Part shown: piece by piece, positions 18,357 through 29,857 of the stretch
Layout of the letters: each line of letters begins with the position of its first letter
How positions within the stretch are numbered: the first letter of the stretch is position 1
NCBI GenBank assembly: GCA_963576725.1
Contig: OY755241.1
Coordinates: forward strand, 25,456,449 to 25,520,448
Reading direction: 5' to 3'
DNA: 64,000 nt
Source of the DNA: Azorinus chamasolen
Lineage: Eukaryota; Mollusca; Bivalvia; Cardiida; Solecurtidae
The notes under the pieces: generated by a model
Databases searched by the model: none
Told to the model about the DNA's origin: nothing
Seen by the model: only the letters and a program-made list of their open reading frames with translations
Program-made: the position numbers and the translations under genes

Positions 18357-19654
18357 TATATTTATTATTTCATAAGCATACAAAGCAGACACTGTTCAGA
18401 CGGCTCCCACAGGATCTGTCACTCTCTCTGTTTGTAAAGGCATAAAAACACTATCTACGAGGTAAAGCGTTAAAACCCGACAAGTACATTTGTATGTATG
18501 AATAAGTGAACAAAGGTGAAATCTATCATAAAGAGCATTCAAATTTTATAGGACACCAGCAAATTTCTAACTAACTCTTACAGTGGGGAACAAAAGTCAC
18601 TAATGTCCTTTGAAACAGTAACAGGGCCTGCACTGTTTGTCATGTTACACTTTTCTTTAGAAAAATTACTAAATATGCATCCAGATTACCAGTCACCCTT
18701 ATAAGGTTGAATCTCCTAATTGACTATTCCAAAATTCAAACAACCAAGCTTATAATGCAACCTCGCAATTGTAGCAGATGACAATTTCTGCAGACTACAG
18801 CTTCTTTAATATTTCAAAACAGAACTCACAACAGTCCTACAATTTTTCTTAATCGGTACCTCAAGTATCTAACACATTATCACAAGCCATATCACTCCTG
18901 ATGCTTTTTAATGCCTTTACAAACAGGATAGAACTGGATCAGATTGATTCCTTATTATGTACCGGGTAGATAATTAAATTCAACAGTCTCTGCCAAAGCT
19001 GAAAAATCGTGTTCATATGTCAAATATAAAAATTCAGTTATTCAATATTTCAAAGCTAAAATAGTATCAGAGAGTCTAATGGTTCTGATGTAGAGTTACT
19101 TGGATTCTCCTCTGCATAAAAATTAAAAAATCATGCAAGGCTGTCACAACAATGCAAGTAGTTTGTTAGTTTGCGTCCAGCCCCAGAGAGAGGGGAGAGG
19201 ATACAAATTGTCATACTGCAGTCTGAAATTGCAACATGGTGCTCATGTGTTGTTTTTTTAAGAGTGCAGACAGGCAATTTTCTGGCATCTATACAGGTCC
19301 ATTAAAATTAACAGACCCATTCCCAAGGCATAATAGATAAAAAAAAATCCCAAATAAGTTTGGGACAAAAATACCAATAGAGACCAAATTATGATTGAAA
19401 TTCTTAAAAAATGCAAAATAAGTTAAAATGTGACCAAAATGCTTTCCAAATCATTGTGTAAGAACTAGCGTGATTATTCACTGATAAAAGTCCCAATTAT
19501 TTTAATTCATTTCCCCCAAAATAGCAGAGGACCCTAACAACAGCAAAAGACATTAGCATTTAAGCTGTTGCATCAAGGTAGTGAAATTATTGTGGGACCT
19601 TTGAGTAACTGTTTGCAAAGGCGTTAAAATGCGTATTTATCATGGAGTAAAGGG
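18357..19654. other. Intergenic, mostly unique sequence
   Basis: A decayed A hairpin ('ggctcccacaggatctgtc') lies at 18400-18420 and an 'agtaacagggcctgcactgt' fragment near 18626. The remaining 1 kb has no recognisable gene, RNA or element. Confidence 0.45.
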
Positions 19655-19822
19655 TTAACCCTTTCCCTCATACAAATGCTTTTTGAAGCCTTTGCAAACA
19701 GAATAGACCCAGGTCATATGGCTCTTGTAGGAGTAGTCTGACCAGGGTCTGCTCTGTTTGCTTATGAAATTTTTATAGATCTGTTTCTAGTTTTTACCGA
19801 AACCAAAACATCCTGTGTACAT
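19655..19822 (+). mobile_element. MITE group A', 3' half missing
   Basis: TTAACCCTTTCCCTCATAC...'gctcttgtaggagtagtctg'...'catcctgtgtacatg', then cut off by the tRNA-derived repeat. Confidence 0.75.
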
Positions 19823-20250
19823 GTAACCGGGTGTTTTTATAAAGAAACATACCCGCTCAGACTGGGATCGAACCCGGGTCGCCAGGTTGGCAGTGAAACA
19901 CTCTACCACGTCACCATAAAAGCACGCTTGTACAGCAAGGCCCGCCGTACAAGTGATGATAAATCTACACACTGTGACATACTCCCCCAGGAACTTGAAA
20001 TTCGTCCCAAATTTCTATGGGTATGAGAACGACTGGGAATCGATCTCGGAGCACATATAGTCACAGCCCCACGTTGGGCGCCAAATGTAACCGGGTGTTC
20101 TTATAAAGAAACATACCCGCTCAGACCTGGGATCAAACCCGGGTCGCCAGGTTCACAGTTGAACAATCTACCACGTAGCCATAAAAGCGCGCTTGTACAG
20201 CAAGGCCGTACAAGTGATGATATTAAACCTACACACTGTGACATACATAT
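19823..20250 (-). mobile_element. Two direct copies of a tRNA-derived SINE
   Basis: Copies at 19823-19985 and 20089-20247. On the minus strand each reads 'gtggtagag/attgtt' (A-box region) then 'cgacccgggttcgatcccag' (B-box region), with a 'gcgggtatgtttctttataa' tail. The spacer 19986-20088 ends 'gggcgccaaatg'. The tRNA-like part is not a complete cloverleaf, so I call SINE rather than tRNA. Confidence 0.72.
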
Positions 20251-20261
20251 GCATTGCCATC

Positions 20262-22400
20262 ATAAACAAGATGTGTTTGTGAAACACTATGCCCCCTCAA
20301 TATGATATTTGACCCTGAAGGGTGACCTTGATCTTGACATGTCACTCCTCAATCTGTGCAGCTTCATGGGGTATACATGCATACCAAATATCAAGTCTGT
20401 ATCTCTAATGGTTCAAAAGTTATGGCCAATGTTAAAAGTTGGTGACCTTTGACCATGAAGGATGACCTTGACCTTGACATGTCACCCCTCAAACTGTGCG
20501 GCTTCATGAGATACACATGCATACCAGTATCAAGGCTGTATATCTACTGGTTCAAACGTTATGGCCAATGTTAATGACCTTTGACCTTCAAAGATGACCT
20601 TGACCTTGACATGTCACCCCTCAAACTGTGCAGCCAAATGAGAAACACATATATACAAACTATCAAGTCTGTATCTCTACTGGTTCAAAAGTAATGGCCA
20701 ATGTTAAAGTCGGTGACCTTTAACCCTGAAAGATGACCTTGACCTTGACATGTCACCCCCAAACTGTGCAGCTTCATGAGATATACATGCATACCAAATG
20801 TCAAGTCTGTATCTACAGGTTCAAAAGTTATGGCCAGTGTTAAAGTCGGTGACCTTTGACCCTAAAAGATGACCTTTACCTTGACATGTTGCCCCTCATA
20901 ATGTGCAGCTTCATGAGATACACAAGTATGCCAAATATCAAGGCTCTATCTGTACTGGTTCAAAAGTTATGGCCAATGTTAAAGTCGGTGATTTCACACC
21001 TCTAAATGTGCGGCTTTATGAGATACATATGCATGCCAAATATCAATTTTCTATCTGTACTGGCTCAAAAGTTATGACCAATGTTAAAGTTACAGACAAA
21101 CAGACAATTTGACCTTTGACCCTGAAGGATGACCTTGACATGTCACCCCTCAAAATGTGCAGCTTCATGAGATACACAAGCATGCCAAATATCAAGTATC
21201 TGTCTCTACTGGTCCAAAAGTTATGGCCAATGTTAAAGTCAGTGATTTGACCCATATATTTTACCTCTGACCTTGAAGGATGACCTTGACCTTGACATGT
21301 CACCCCTCAAAATGTGCAGCTTTATGAGATACATACGCATGCCAAATATCAAGTCACTATCTGTACTGGCTCAAAAGTTATGACCAATGTTAAAGTTACA
21401 GACAAAGAAACAGACAATTTGACCTTTGACCCTGAAGTATGACCTTGACCTTGACATGTCACCACTCAAAATGTACAGCTTCATGAGATACACAAGCATG
21501 CCAAATATCAAGTCTCTATCTCTACTGGTCCAAAAGTTATGGCCAATGTTAAAGTGTGATTTGACCCATATATTTGACCTCTGACCTTGAAGGATGACCT
21601 TGACCCTGACATGTCACCCCTCAAAATGTGTGGCTTTATGAGATACATATGCATGCCAAATATCAAATCTCTATCTGTACTGCCTCAAAAGTTATGACCA
21701 ATGTTAAGGTTGCGTTAAAGTTACAGCCAAATAAAAAAGATAATTTGACCTTTGACCCTTAAGGATGACCTTGACCTTTACATGTCACCCCTCAAAATGT
21801 GCAGCTTCATGAGATACACAAGCATGCCAAATATCAAGTCTCTATCTCTACTGGTCCAAAAGTTATGGCCAATGTTAAAGTCGGTGATTTGACCCATATA
21901 TTTGACCTCTGACCTTGAAGGATGACCTTGACCGTGACATGTCACCCCTCAAAATGTGCGGTTTTATGAGATACATATGCATGCCAAATATCAAGTATCT
22001 ATCTGTACTGCCTCAAAAGTTATGACCAATGTTAAGGTTGCATTAAAGTTACAGCCAAAAAAACCAGATAATTTGACCTTTGACCCTTAAGGATGACCTT
22101 GACCTTTACATGTCACCCCTCAAAATGTGCAGCTTCATGAGATACACAAGCATGCCAAATATCAAGTCTCTATCTCTACTGGTCCAAAAGTTAGAGCCAA
22201 TGTTAAAGTCGGTGATTTGACCCATATATTTGACCTCTGACCTTGAAGGATGACCTTGACCTTGACATGTCACCCCTCAAATTGTGCGGCTTTATGAGAT
22301 ACATATGCATGCAAAATATCAAGTCTCTAACTGTACTGGCTCAAAGTTATGACCAATGTTAAAGTTGCTGACAAACAGACAAACAAACAGACAGGGCAAA
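20262..22400 (+). repeat. 2.1-kb satellite-like repeat rich in TGACCT motifs
   Basis: It opens 'aagatgtgtttgtgaaacac' and repeats a block of about 140 bp: 'tgacctttgaccctgaa', 'gatgaccttgaccttgacat', 'gtcacccctcaaa', 'tgtgcagcttcatgagatac', 'atgccaaatatcaag', 'ctggttcaaaagttatggcc'. From about 20990 alternate blocks form a 320-330-bp higher-order unit carrying 'gacccatatatttgacctc'. It ends with 'acagacaaacaaacagacag'. The opening matches, in reverse complement, the element end at 49866-49898. Confidence 0.88.
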
Positions 22401-23515
22401 AACAATGGGCATAAAAAATCAGCTGATAAATATTTATTGTGTTAGTACTTCTTACATGAATATTTAACTTGGAAATTTCAAAGTGTTAAATAGCAGGCGT
22501 ACTTTCGAGGCTCATGGTCATATAGTCCACATATTTGATCTCAAGATCTAGAGTTCCCTAGTCAAATGTTCAACCATGTCACCACAAAACAAAAGCCGAA
22601 TTGCACAGCGAAACTGCTGTACAAATGCTGTTATACCACTCCAACTAGATCTACACTATACAGTGTAATATACAACATCAGTTATTCGAAATATAATTCT
22701 ATCCTTCATTCCAACATACACTACAGTTTTAAATATCAAGTTGCATTTCAATAAGATGTTATTTTTGTTGCATGGAAAAAGAACATTATGATGAACAAAT
22801 TATTTGGACTGAAAAAATAATATATTAGTACTACCAGATGGCAACCATAAACACGCATACAGGTACGACCGTCATACATGATACATGTACGTTTTAAGAT
22901 ACCGGTTGTATCTCCGTATCAGGGCCTCAAATGCAAATCCAGGCGAACTGCCTAAGGACGAAAGTTATTTTCAAAGAAAACAAATCCAATCCAACGCAAT
23001 GTAAAGAAATCAAGATCCTTACCTCCCTGCTCATTTCACGTGTTTGATCCGCTCCAAACTCTCTACCAAGCTTATTCTACCCAGCACATACCTAATCATG
23101 TACAATCAAAGTTAAACTGTTATTTATTTCGATCAGCAAAAGCGGCAACAATAGTAAGTACGATTAGGCTATGTATAAACCTCGGACAACTGAAATGTTA
23201 ACATGATACATTTGCCATTGATTCTCTTGAATTTATAATGAAATTCACTGATGAATAAATTCGTTTATAAAATACTTATGTTTAGCATTTAAGAGCCACT
23301 TAAGGGGGTTTATCTGTTTAATTCCCTTGCCCCACAGAATCCCATGAAAAAGCTCGTTCTTTGTGAAATGATGCTGTTTTATGCCTGACCTGTTTAAGGA
23401 CGACTGGATAGAGGTCTGTGACTGTCATTGCAGAGAATCAAGGTGCTGTTTTCTTATTACCTATTGCTTCTCTTCCGAACCATTAAATAAATGAATAAAC
23501 AAGAATGCACGAAGT
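22401..23515. other. Intergenic, no gene recognised
   Basis: 22495-22625 ('caaatgttcaaccatgtcac', 'gctgtacaaatgctgttata') is a very decayed relative of the tRNA-derived repeat at 19823-20250. The remainder is AT-rich unique sequence. Confidence 0.45.
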
Positions 23516-23519
23516 TTAT

Positions 23520-24125
23520 TCTGGCATTTGACTAATGTTTCAGGACCGTGTTTAGGTCGTTTCGCACCCTAGTCGTTTCGGCCGTTAGTCATTTCGGACC
23601 AAATCGTTTTGGCCCCAATACAAACAACATGTATAATAAGATTCATTTGGAAATGAATCAAAACGATTTGCAATCAATAATGTAAAAGACAATTATGATT
23701 AAAATCAAGGGAAAGGTCAGGAGTCTAAATAAGACTAGGGTGGACCACAGTTAGTCATCATCTCCAGTTTAGTTAAATTAGAAGTTAAAATCTTAAAACT
23801 ATTTACAATGCACAGCAGGTACTACGCATTGAAAACAGTTCATTATACCCCCGCAAACCAAGTTTGAAAGGGGTATATAGGAGTGTGTGTGTTTGTCTGT
23901 TGGTTGGTCTGTCTGCATGTCTGTCCGTGGCACAACCGTGCACAAATCTTGTTATACCCCCACAAACGAAGTTTGAGAGTGGGTATTTAGGAGTCATGGT
24001 GTTGGTCGTCGGCTGGTCTGTCTGTCTGTCTGACCGTGGCACAACTTTTGATTTGCGATCAAGGCAGCTGAGGCTCAGAGCAAGGGTATTTGTTCTAGTT
24101 TGATTTACGATCACGGCACCTGAAC
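23520..24125. repeat. Short GTCGTTTCGG units and a GTCTGTCTG-rich repeat pair
   Basis: 'gtcgtttcg' motifs recur at 23557-23620. At 23846-24125 two direct units begin 'ttatacccc(c)gcaaac-aagtttga' and 'ttatacccccacaaacgaag', each followed by a 'ggtctgtctg' stretch and 'gtggcacaac'. Confidence 0.65.
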
Positions 24126-24227
24126 GGGGGGGGTATTCCATCACCTTTAGTAATAGTTCTAGTTTCGTATGGATCACAGTCTCTTTTGTAGAAATATTGC
24201 AGATTTGTGATTAAAACATCAGCAATA

Positions 24228-24540
24228 TACAACCGGCAGCGTGGCTCAGTGGTAGAGCATCCGCCTGCAATACGGAAGGTCGTGGGTTCGATCCCAGACC
24301 GCAACATACCTAAGTCGTTAAAAGTTGGTACTAGTAGCTCCCTTGTCTACGCTCGTCATTAAGAGTAGTTCTAGGACTGGTCAGCTCGGTGTCAGGATAA
24401 TGTGACTGGGTGGGATGCCCTTGCCATGTGCCCGCGGCAGGGGCATTCCAGTGAGACAACACTATAACTTGTCTCAAGCGGGTGCCGTCTGCAAATAACT
24501 GAAATACTGTTGCTCGTACATTAAACCCAACTCACTACAG
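24228..24540 (+). mobile_element. tRNA-derived SINE, full-length-looking
   Basis: Head: 'gcgtggctcagtggtagagc' (A-box TGGCTCAGTGG) and 'gtgggttcgatccc' (B-box). The anticodon position reads GCA in 'cctgcaata'. The body continues 'gttaaaagttggtactagta' to 'gtctgcaaataactgaaata' and the tail 'cattaaacccaactcac'. It is the same family as 2968-3237. Confidence 0.88.
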
Positions 24541-24779
24541 TGTTTGAGTTTGACTATTTTCCCCGAGGGCAAGTACTTGCCACCTGATCTGAAAGTTGGT
24601 GGCAAAATGCTCTTACCTGGTGGCAAAATAGGAAAATAGAAAATAACATGAAATGCAGTCCTGAACCATTTTCTTCCACATTGTTATCAATATTGCAGCC
24701 CTTTGATAACGTCGGTAGCCTTGTTTGTATCAATGTGCTGCTTTACAACCTTAGCTTTAACAGCATCAGCAATTCAGCA

Positions 24780-24925
24780 TGAATATTATTATTATTTATT
24801 ATTATTATTATACCACATTTATATAGCGCTCTTTTCATACAGGATATGTGCGTTCAAAAGCGCTTCACAAAGATATATTTACTGTACAATAATGCGTAAA
24901 TTACAGAACATTTAAAATAAAATAA
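24780..24925 (+). mobile_element. LINE 3'-end fragment with (ATT)n
   Basis: (att)n followed by 'accacatttatatagcgctc', 'tcaaaagcgcttcacaaag'. This is the sort of 3' untranslated end seen behind LINEs like the one at 26082-27008. No coding part is attached. Confidence 0.55.
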
Positions 24926-26081
24926 ATTTAATACTTTATATATAGATAAGAATAATAATAAAATAGAATTTATTTAGGACATTGGTAAATAAGCTAATCT
25001 TTTCCGTAAGTTTATCTGTCTGTGTGTATTATGTTCTATTATAGTGTGTCAACGCACTCAGATTATAAAAAACAAAACTTGAATGCAACATTCTATGCGC
25101 AGTGCCAGTACGTCCCATAATTTTGACCCAGACTCAACAGACTTGGGTACATTCGTTTAACATACAACACTGCACATAAAATATTGCCGGAAAATTGGGT
25201 AATAGAACAGATCAATTTGAAGTTCATGCATATAAACTAAGCAATACAAATACACAACTGTTATATACGCGCACTATGCAACCCCTCCAGTCAAACACTA
25301 TTCGACCCGCTATGGCAATGAGGGAGTACACAGCGTATCATATTTTAATAGAGTTGTAATTGGGTATATCCAAAGTTTAATTACAGAATAAAATGTCTTA
25401 TTATGGGAACCCAAAAAGCCCAGCCAAAGTAGAGCTAAAGAAGGTATCACGTATACTGTTCCTGCAACATATCCCACCGGCTGCAATGGCAAAGGAATCA
25501 CATCGGACAAATCGAGACTGACTGAGACACGCGATGCTGCATTAGACCGTACAGGCTTAATTTGCCCGCTGCCCATATATTACACGACCCAGTTCACTGG
25601 TAAGCAAAAATACGGAAACTGGGTCAGCTTAACAGGAATCCCTGGCACTGGTTAAGGGCAGGGTAGCAAGTCATGCCAGCAAGACTCCCAATGTACCAGC
25701 GCGGAATTATACCGTAGAGGGATGCCCTGTTCCACTACGGTGCTCCCTCCGGCATTGGAACTGGAGTTACCAGAGGTACCAAGCATATAGGGATGCCCCG
25801 TTTGACAACAGCACTCCCTCGGCCACCGCAACAACTGGACAGCGGAATCCCGCTGACACAACACCCGCACGTTCAACAGCAAGGGGATTCCCTAGAAGTC
25901 CATAAAAATATGGATGAGGTTTTTGTTATTCATTTATCTATTTTCTACATTTGTGGAGCATTATATTTGAAAAAAGGGGTTTAAAAGTCCACAGTCATAA
26001 GGAAGTGGCAGGATCAACACTCTGTGGCCAATGCAGCAATTATGATAACCGACGATTAGCAGGTACGTTTTCTACACTGCC
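24926..26081. other. Intergenic, no gene recognised
   Basis: 25640-25890 has several 'gggatgccc' / 'gcactccctc' phrases in a GC-richer block. The short open frames there have no domain I recognise. Confidence 0.4.
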
Positions 26082-27008
26082 CTAATAATATATGTTGAAG
26101 AAATGTGTTTTCAGAGATTTTTTGAAACATGCCAGTGAGCTTGCATCTCTAATGCCTGATGGAAGAGCATTCCAGAGTTTGGGAGCTGCATGCATGAAAC
26201 TTCTCTCACCGTACTTTACCTTACAACTTTTTGGTACAACCAACGACAAAGAACTACTTGCTGATCTTAATTCTCTGCGGGGCCTGTACACGTCAAGCAT
26301 GTCGACAATGTACTTGGCGGATTCATTGTGCATGGCCTTATACGTAAGTGTCAGAATTTTGAATTCAATCCGATGCTGAACCGGAAGCCAGTGAAGTTCT
26401 TTCAAAACCGGCGTGATATGATTATATCGAGAAGTCCTTGTTATGATGCGGGCTGCTGTGTTTTGCACTCTTTGAAGCTTCCGCAGTGTTTTGTTTGGAA
26501 TTCCATGCAGCAATGAGTTGCAGTAGTCTATCTTTGATGTAACCAGAGAGTTCACCAAAGTCTTGGTAGCAGCAGGCGAGAGATACTTTCTTATATGACC
26601 TATTCGTCGGAGCTGTGCATAACTAGACCTACACACGGAATTGATGTGTGATGTCATATCCATTTGTGAATCGAGCCATGCGCCGAGATTCTTTATACAC
26701 AGAGATGGCTTGATTTTAGAGGGTCCTACTTGCACATGAATCTCTTCAGGTACTTCTGTGTGTTTAGTATGAAACAGTATGACCTCGGTTTTGTCAGTAT
26801 TGAGCTTCAGCATGTTCTGGTGCATCCAAGACACTAGCTCCTTGAGACAGTTCTCAACTCGTGATAAAGCTTCCTGTTGACAGGAAATGTCCTTGGGCTT
26901 AAATGATAGGTATAATTGTGAGTCATCGGCATAAAAATGGTGGTTGAGCCCATGGGTTCTGCATATTGAGCCGACAGGTTTTGTGTACATGATGAATATC
27001 ACTCTCAA
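26082..27008 (-). pseudogene. LINE reverse transcriptase fragment (YADD motif to C-terminus)
   Basis: An uninterrupted 308-codon minus-strand frame. Near its start is 'HHFYADDSQLYLSF', the catalytic YxDD-type motif of reverse transcriptase domain C, followed by 'MLKLNTDKTEVILF' (domain D), 'IKNLGAWLD' (domain E), 'TSKIDYCNSLLHGIP', 'LQRVQNTAARIIT', 'ELHWLPVQHRIEFKILTLTY' and 'APKLWNALPSGIRD', ending 'FKKSLKTHFFNIYY'. The endonuclease and the N-terminal half of the palm are absent, so it is 5'-truncated. The absence of stops suggests a fairly recent insertion. It looks CR1/Jockey-like; exact clade needs a tree. Confidence 0.92.
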
Positions 27009-27202
27009 AATGTTTTTTCACTGTGTTTTCTTAATATTGCTCATACCAACAACAAAAAGCAATTTTCAACAAGCAAGGAAAACAAAGTGTGGTCTAATAA
27101 TTTTTGAAGTATTCTGCTGACTGTTTTGATTTCCACCCAATTATTCCTGGTGGCAAGTTTTTGGGACATTTTTGGTGGCAAAACTCATTAGTATCTACCA
27201 GA

Positions 27203-27873
27203 AAGAAGTGTCAGTTTCGCTCCCGAATAGGGATTTTAGTGAAATCGAGCACTTGGTCGCCAACTACATGTATATCAGTTCCGACTAAATAAAAAACACG
27301 TTTTTCTGAAGGTATTTGCCCCTCGTACTCGCTAAAACAGAGACAAAGTATGGGATATTTGGTACCAGCGTATATATATATAAATCTTTTCGGACAATTC
27401 CGAGGACCAGAAATGGCTACTTTCATTTTTAACGTGTCAAGCGCTCAGAAGAAATACACACTGGTTCCCCACTTCGCCGTGCACCATCACGAAGAAAGCT
27501 GGGTTCCATAATTTGAATGTTTACATAATTGACAAGTCGGTTACCTAAATCAATTCGAATAGACGCTTACTGGGCAAAATGGTGTAGTCTGTTAGCGTTA
27601 AAGTGTTGGAAAAGATATAATCGGATCAGTGGCAGTAGAATGCATTGTCACCGATATGTGAAATTCTTTTTGAACATGTTTCATAATTTCTCATCAGGAT
27701 CTACCAAAAAAGAGTGTCAGATTCGCTCCCGAATAGAGATTTTAGTGAAATCGAGCACTTGTTCGCCAACTATATTGTTTCCGACTAGATAAAAAACACG
27801 GTTTTCTGAAGGTATTTGCCCCTCGTACTCGCTAAAACGGAGATAAAGTATGGGATATTTGCTACCAGCGTGT
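27203..27873 (+). repeat. Two direct copies of a 165-bp segment, 505 bp apart
   Basis: 27203-27370 and 27709-27873 share 'ctcccgaatag', 'gattttagtgaaatcgagca', 'gaaggtatttgcccctcgta' and 'agtatgggatattt'. The spacer is unrelated. The family is unknown to me. Confidence 0.75.
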
Positions 27874-28137
27874 AGATAAAACATTTTTCTTTCTATATAA
27901 TCTTTGTTTTGTGGGAAAATTCCCCTTCGGTCGAAAATAATTGCAGTTGAAGCGGAGCACCCGAGGATCGGATGGCCCGAGAGTTATTTGCCTTTCTCTT
28001 ATATAGAACATACGAAATTTCAGATTTGTCTAAAAACGCCCCAAGCTTTATTTTTTTCGGCCCCAAATGTTACAAAACGTCAATTTAGGGATATTTTAAC
28101 TTATTTTAGACATATTTCATTAGCCTAACGCCTGTGT

Positions 28138-28252
28138 ACTGAATAGTCAATGTTCACTTAGTATGCGCATTACATCGTGTATTTATGGAGAAATTTATGG
28201 AGATTTATACTGAATAGTCAATATTCACTCAGTATGCCCATTACATCGTGTA
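28138..28252 (+). repeat. Tandem pair of a 46-bp segment
   Basis: 'actgaatagtcaatgttcac' and 'actgaatagtcaatattcac', each followed by 'agtatg(c)gcattacatcg', lie 70 bases apart. The neighbouring 27874-28137 and 28253-28510 show nothing recognisable. Confidence 0.7.
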
Positions 28253-28514
28253 ACAAATTTAATTGACATTGAAATCGGCCGGGACGACGTGTCCCTGGGA
28301 CACTCGCATCGAACCAGTTCCAACAGTCATTATTAAATATTCAAGTGTTTTTATCAATATTTTTTGACAAATTAAACAGATGGTGAAATGTTTTCTAAAT
28401 ATTGATGAATCTGATGTTTTCTAAATATTGATGAAATTATCAGTAGTTTTGCCAGTCCATGTCATAGTTGTTTCAAACGTACATTCGGCCTTTACAAATC
28501 AAGAACAACTTGAT

Positions 28515-29110
28515 TTAATCTGTATTTAATCTGTATCTGTATCTATACGTCGTAGAATCCTATAAAGGCTTTTACACGACGGATGAGAAGAGACGCCACT
28601 ATCATTGGCGATGATCTCGTAGGGCTGTCTTGAAAGCCTCTACGGAATCAGCATGCACTATGCTGTCAGGCAGTTTGTTCCATTGCACCGTAGTGTCTAC
28701 AAAGAATGAATTTCTGTATTGAGGGATCTTGCCATTTGGGACTGCCAACCCTTGAGTTGTTGCATACTTGGTTTTCTATTATGTTTCTTGTATCGCAGTC
28801 TTTAAATTTGGTAGCTTTGATGTTTCTTCTCGGTTTTGCCGGCTTTGTGAATGTGGATGTTGGTAGAGCAGGTACCAATCCCACAACTACCTTATACATA
28901 AGTATTAGACGAAGGCTTAGTCTCCTGTCTTCAAGGGTCTCTAACCCCAGTTGTTCTCTCATTCTTGTGACTGCTCCTGTTTCTCTGTCTCTATAGTTCT
29001 TTTTTATGAATCTGACTTCACGGTTCTGAATTCTTTCCAATTTGTCTATGTCCCCTTTGAGGTAAGGATTCCAGATGGTTGCGCCATACTCCATGACAGA
29101 TATGTAATCA
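28515..29110 (-). pseudogene. LINE reverse transcriptase C-terminal fragment, frameshifted
   Basis: Minus strand from about 29100: 'MEYGATIWNPYLKGDIDKLE', 'IQNREVRFIKKNYRDR', 'QLGLETLEDRRLSLRLILMY'. Near 28715 the frame must shift, after which 'NSFFVDTTVQWNKLPDSIV' and 'AFKTALRDHRQ' end at TGA (28602-28604). The 3' tail has 'ctgtatctgtatctatac' simple repeats. The motif order resembles other non-LTR RT ends but the sequence is a different lineage from 26082-27008. Confidence 0.85.
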
Positions 29111-29467
29111 TACTGGAAGTTCTTTGTTCCGATATAAATCGAGTATGCAGAACAAATTCAAGTGGAGTCCACGTAAATAGTCCAATTACAGTTATTAAAA
29201 TCGGTAGCCTATATAAGACAAACTTACGCTTTGAAACTTTCAGTGGGCCAGTGAATGTTTTTCCCCGATTTCATGTCCGCTCCCGACATTCGTTGTTTTT
29301 GTTGGTTTGACTTTCTGGAACCTTCTTCTAAATGGGTTGAATTGTTTGTTCGTTTAACCCTATCGCACATCTGTACTGCTTCAGCGGTCAATTGTTTACA
29401 CACGAAATGCAATCATCCATGCGTGCGGCACGCTAACTAGTTCATGAATCCTACTGCAGTCCATCTT

Positions 29468-29587
29468 TTATAATTTCATAAGCAAACAGAGCAGACCCTG
29501 TTCAGATGGCTCCCTTGGGAGCAATCTGATCTGGATCTACTCTGTTTGCAAAGGCATGAACAAGCATTTATATGAAAGGAAGGGAAT
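29468..29587 (+). mobile_element. MITE group A fragment just before MRRF exon
   Basis: Contains 'cagagcagaccctgttcaga', tip 'gctcccttgggagc', the right arm and 'catttatatgaaaggaaggg'. It ends 23 bases before the splice acceptor of the first coding exon, so its tail lies where a branch point would be expected. Confidence 0.78.
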
Positions 29588-29628
29588 GACTTCAATTTTA
29601 CATTTTTCAGGTTCTCTATTTAGTCAGT

Positions 29629-29857
29629 ATGGCACATAGACATTTACGAAGACTGTTCTGGCTAGCAGGAGACAAGTTCACGTATAGACAAGGTACTGGA
29701 GTGCTGAAGCAAGAGGTCAGAAATGTACAACTGCCAAGGAACTTTGGAGCCCAAGCCATTTTGAATGGTGGAGAACAAACTTACAAGCAAAAGTTGTTAT
29801 CTGTCAGACCAGAGCTGTCTGTACCATCAAGAGGAAAAGTAAAGAAGGCGGCTAAAG
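29629..29857 (+). CDS. MRRF: MRRF coding exon 1 (targeting region)
   Basis: The acceptor 'catttttcag' ends at 29610, 18 bases before the ATG, so a non-coding exon must lie upstream; I could not place it. No stop lies in frame between the acceptor and this ATG, so an earlier start is possible. The donor is 'aaag|gtgatt' at 29858. The exon ends after one base of a Gly codon. Confidence 0.85.

Noticed and set aside
23041..23620. A further gene between the large satellite and the SINE
   Set aside because: No open frame above 60 codons with recognisable features and no paired splice sites.
23803..24177. 124-codon minus-strand frame with 'RQTDQPTTN'-like runs
   Set aside because: Encoded by the gtctgtctg simple repeat; not coding.
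24228..24300. A functional tRNA-Cys gene
   Set aside because: A- and B-boxes are present but the head is continuous with a 240-bp SINE body shared with 2968-3237, and the acceptor stem does not close cleanly.
25652..25984. Possible exon in a GC-richer block
   Set aside because: No convincing splice sites or domain; repeated 'gggatgccc' phrases explain the open frames.
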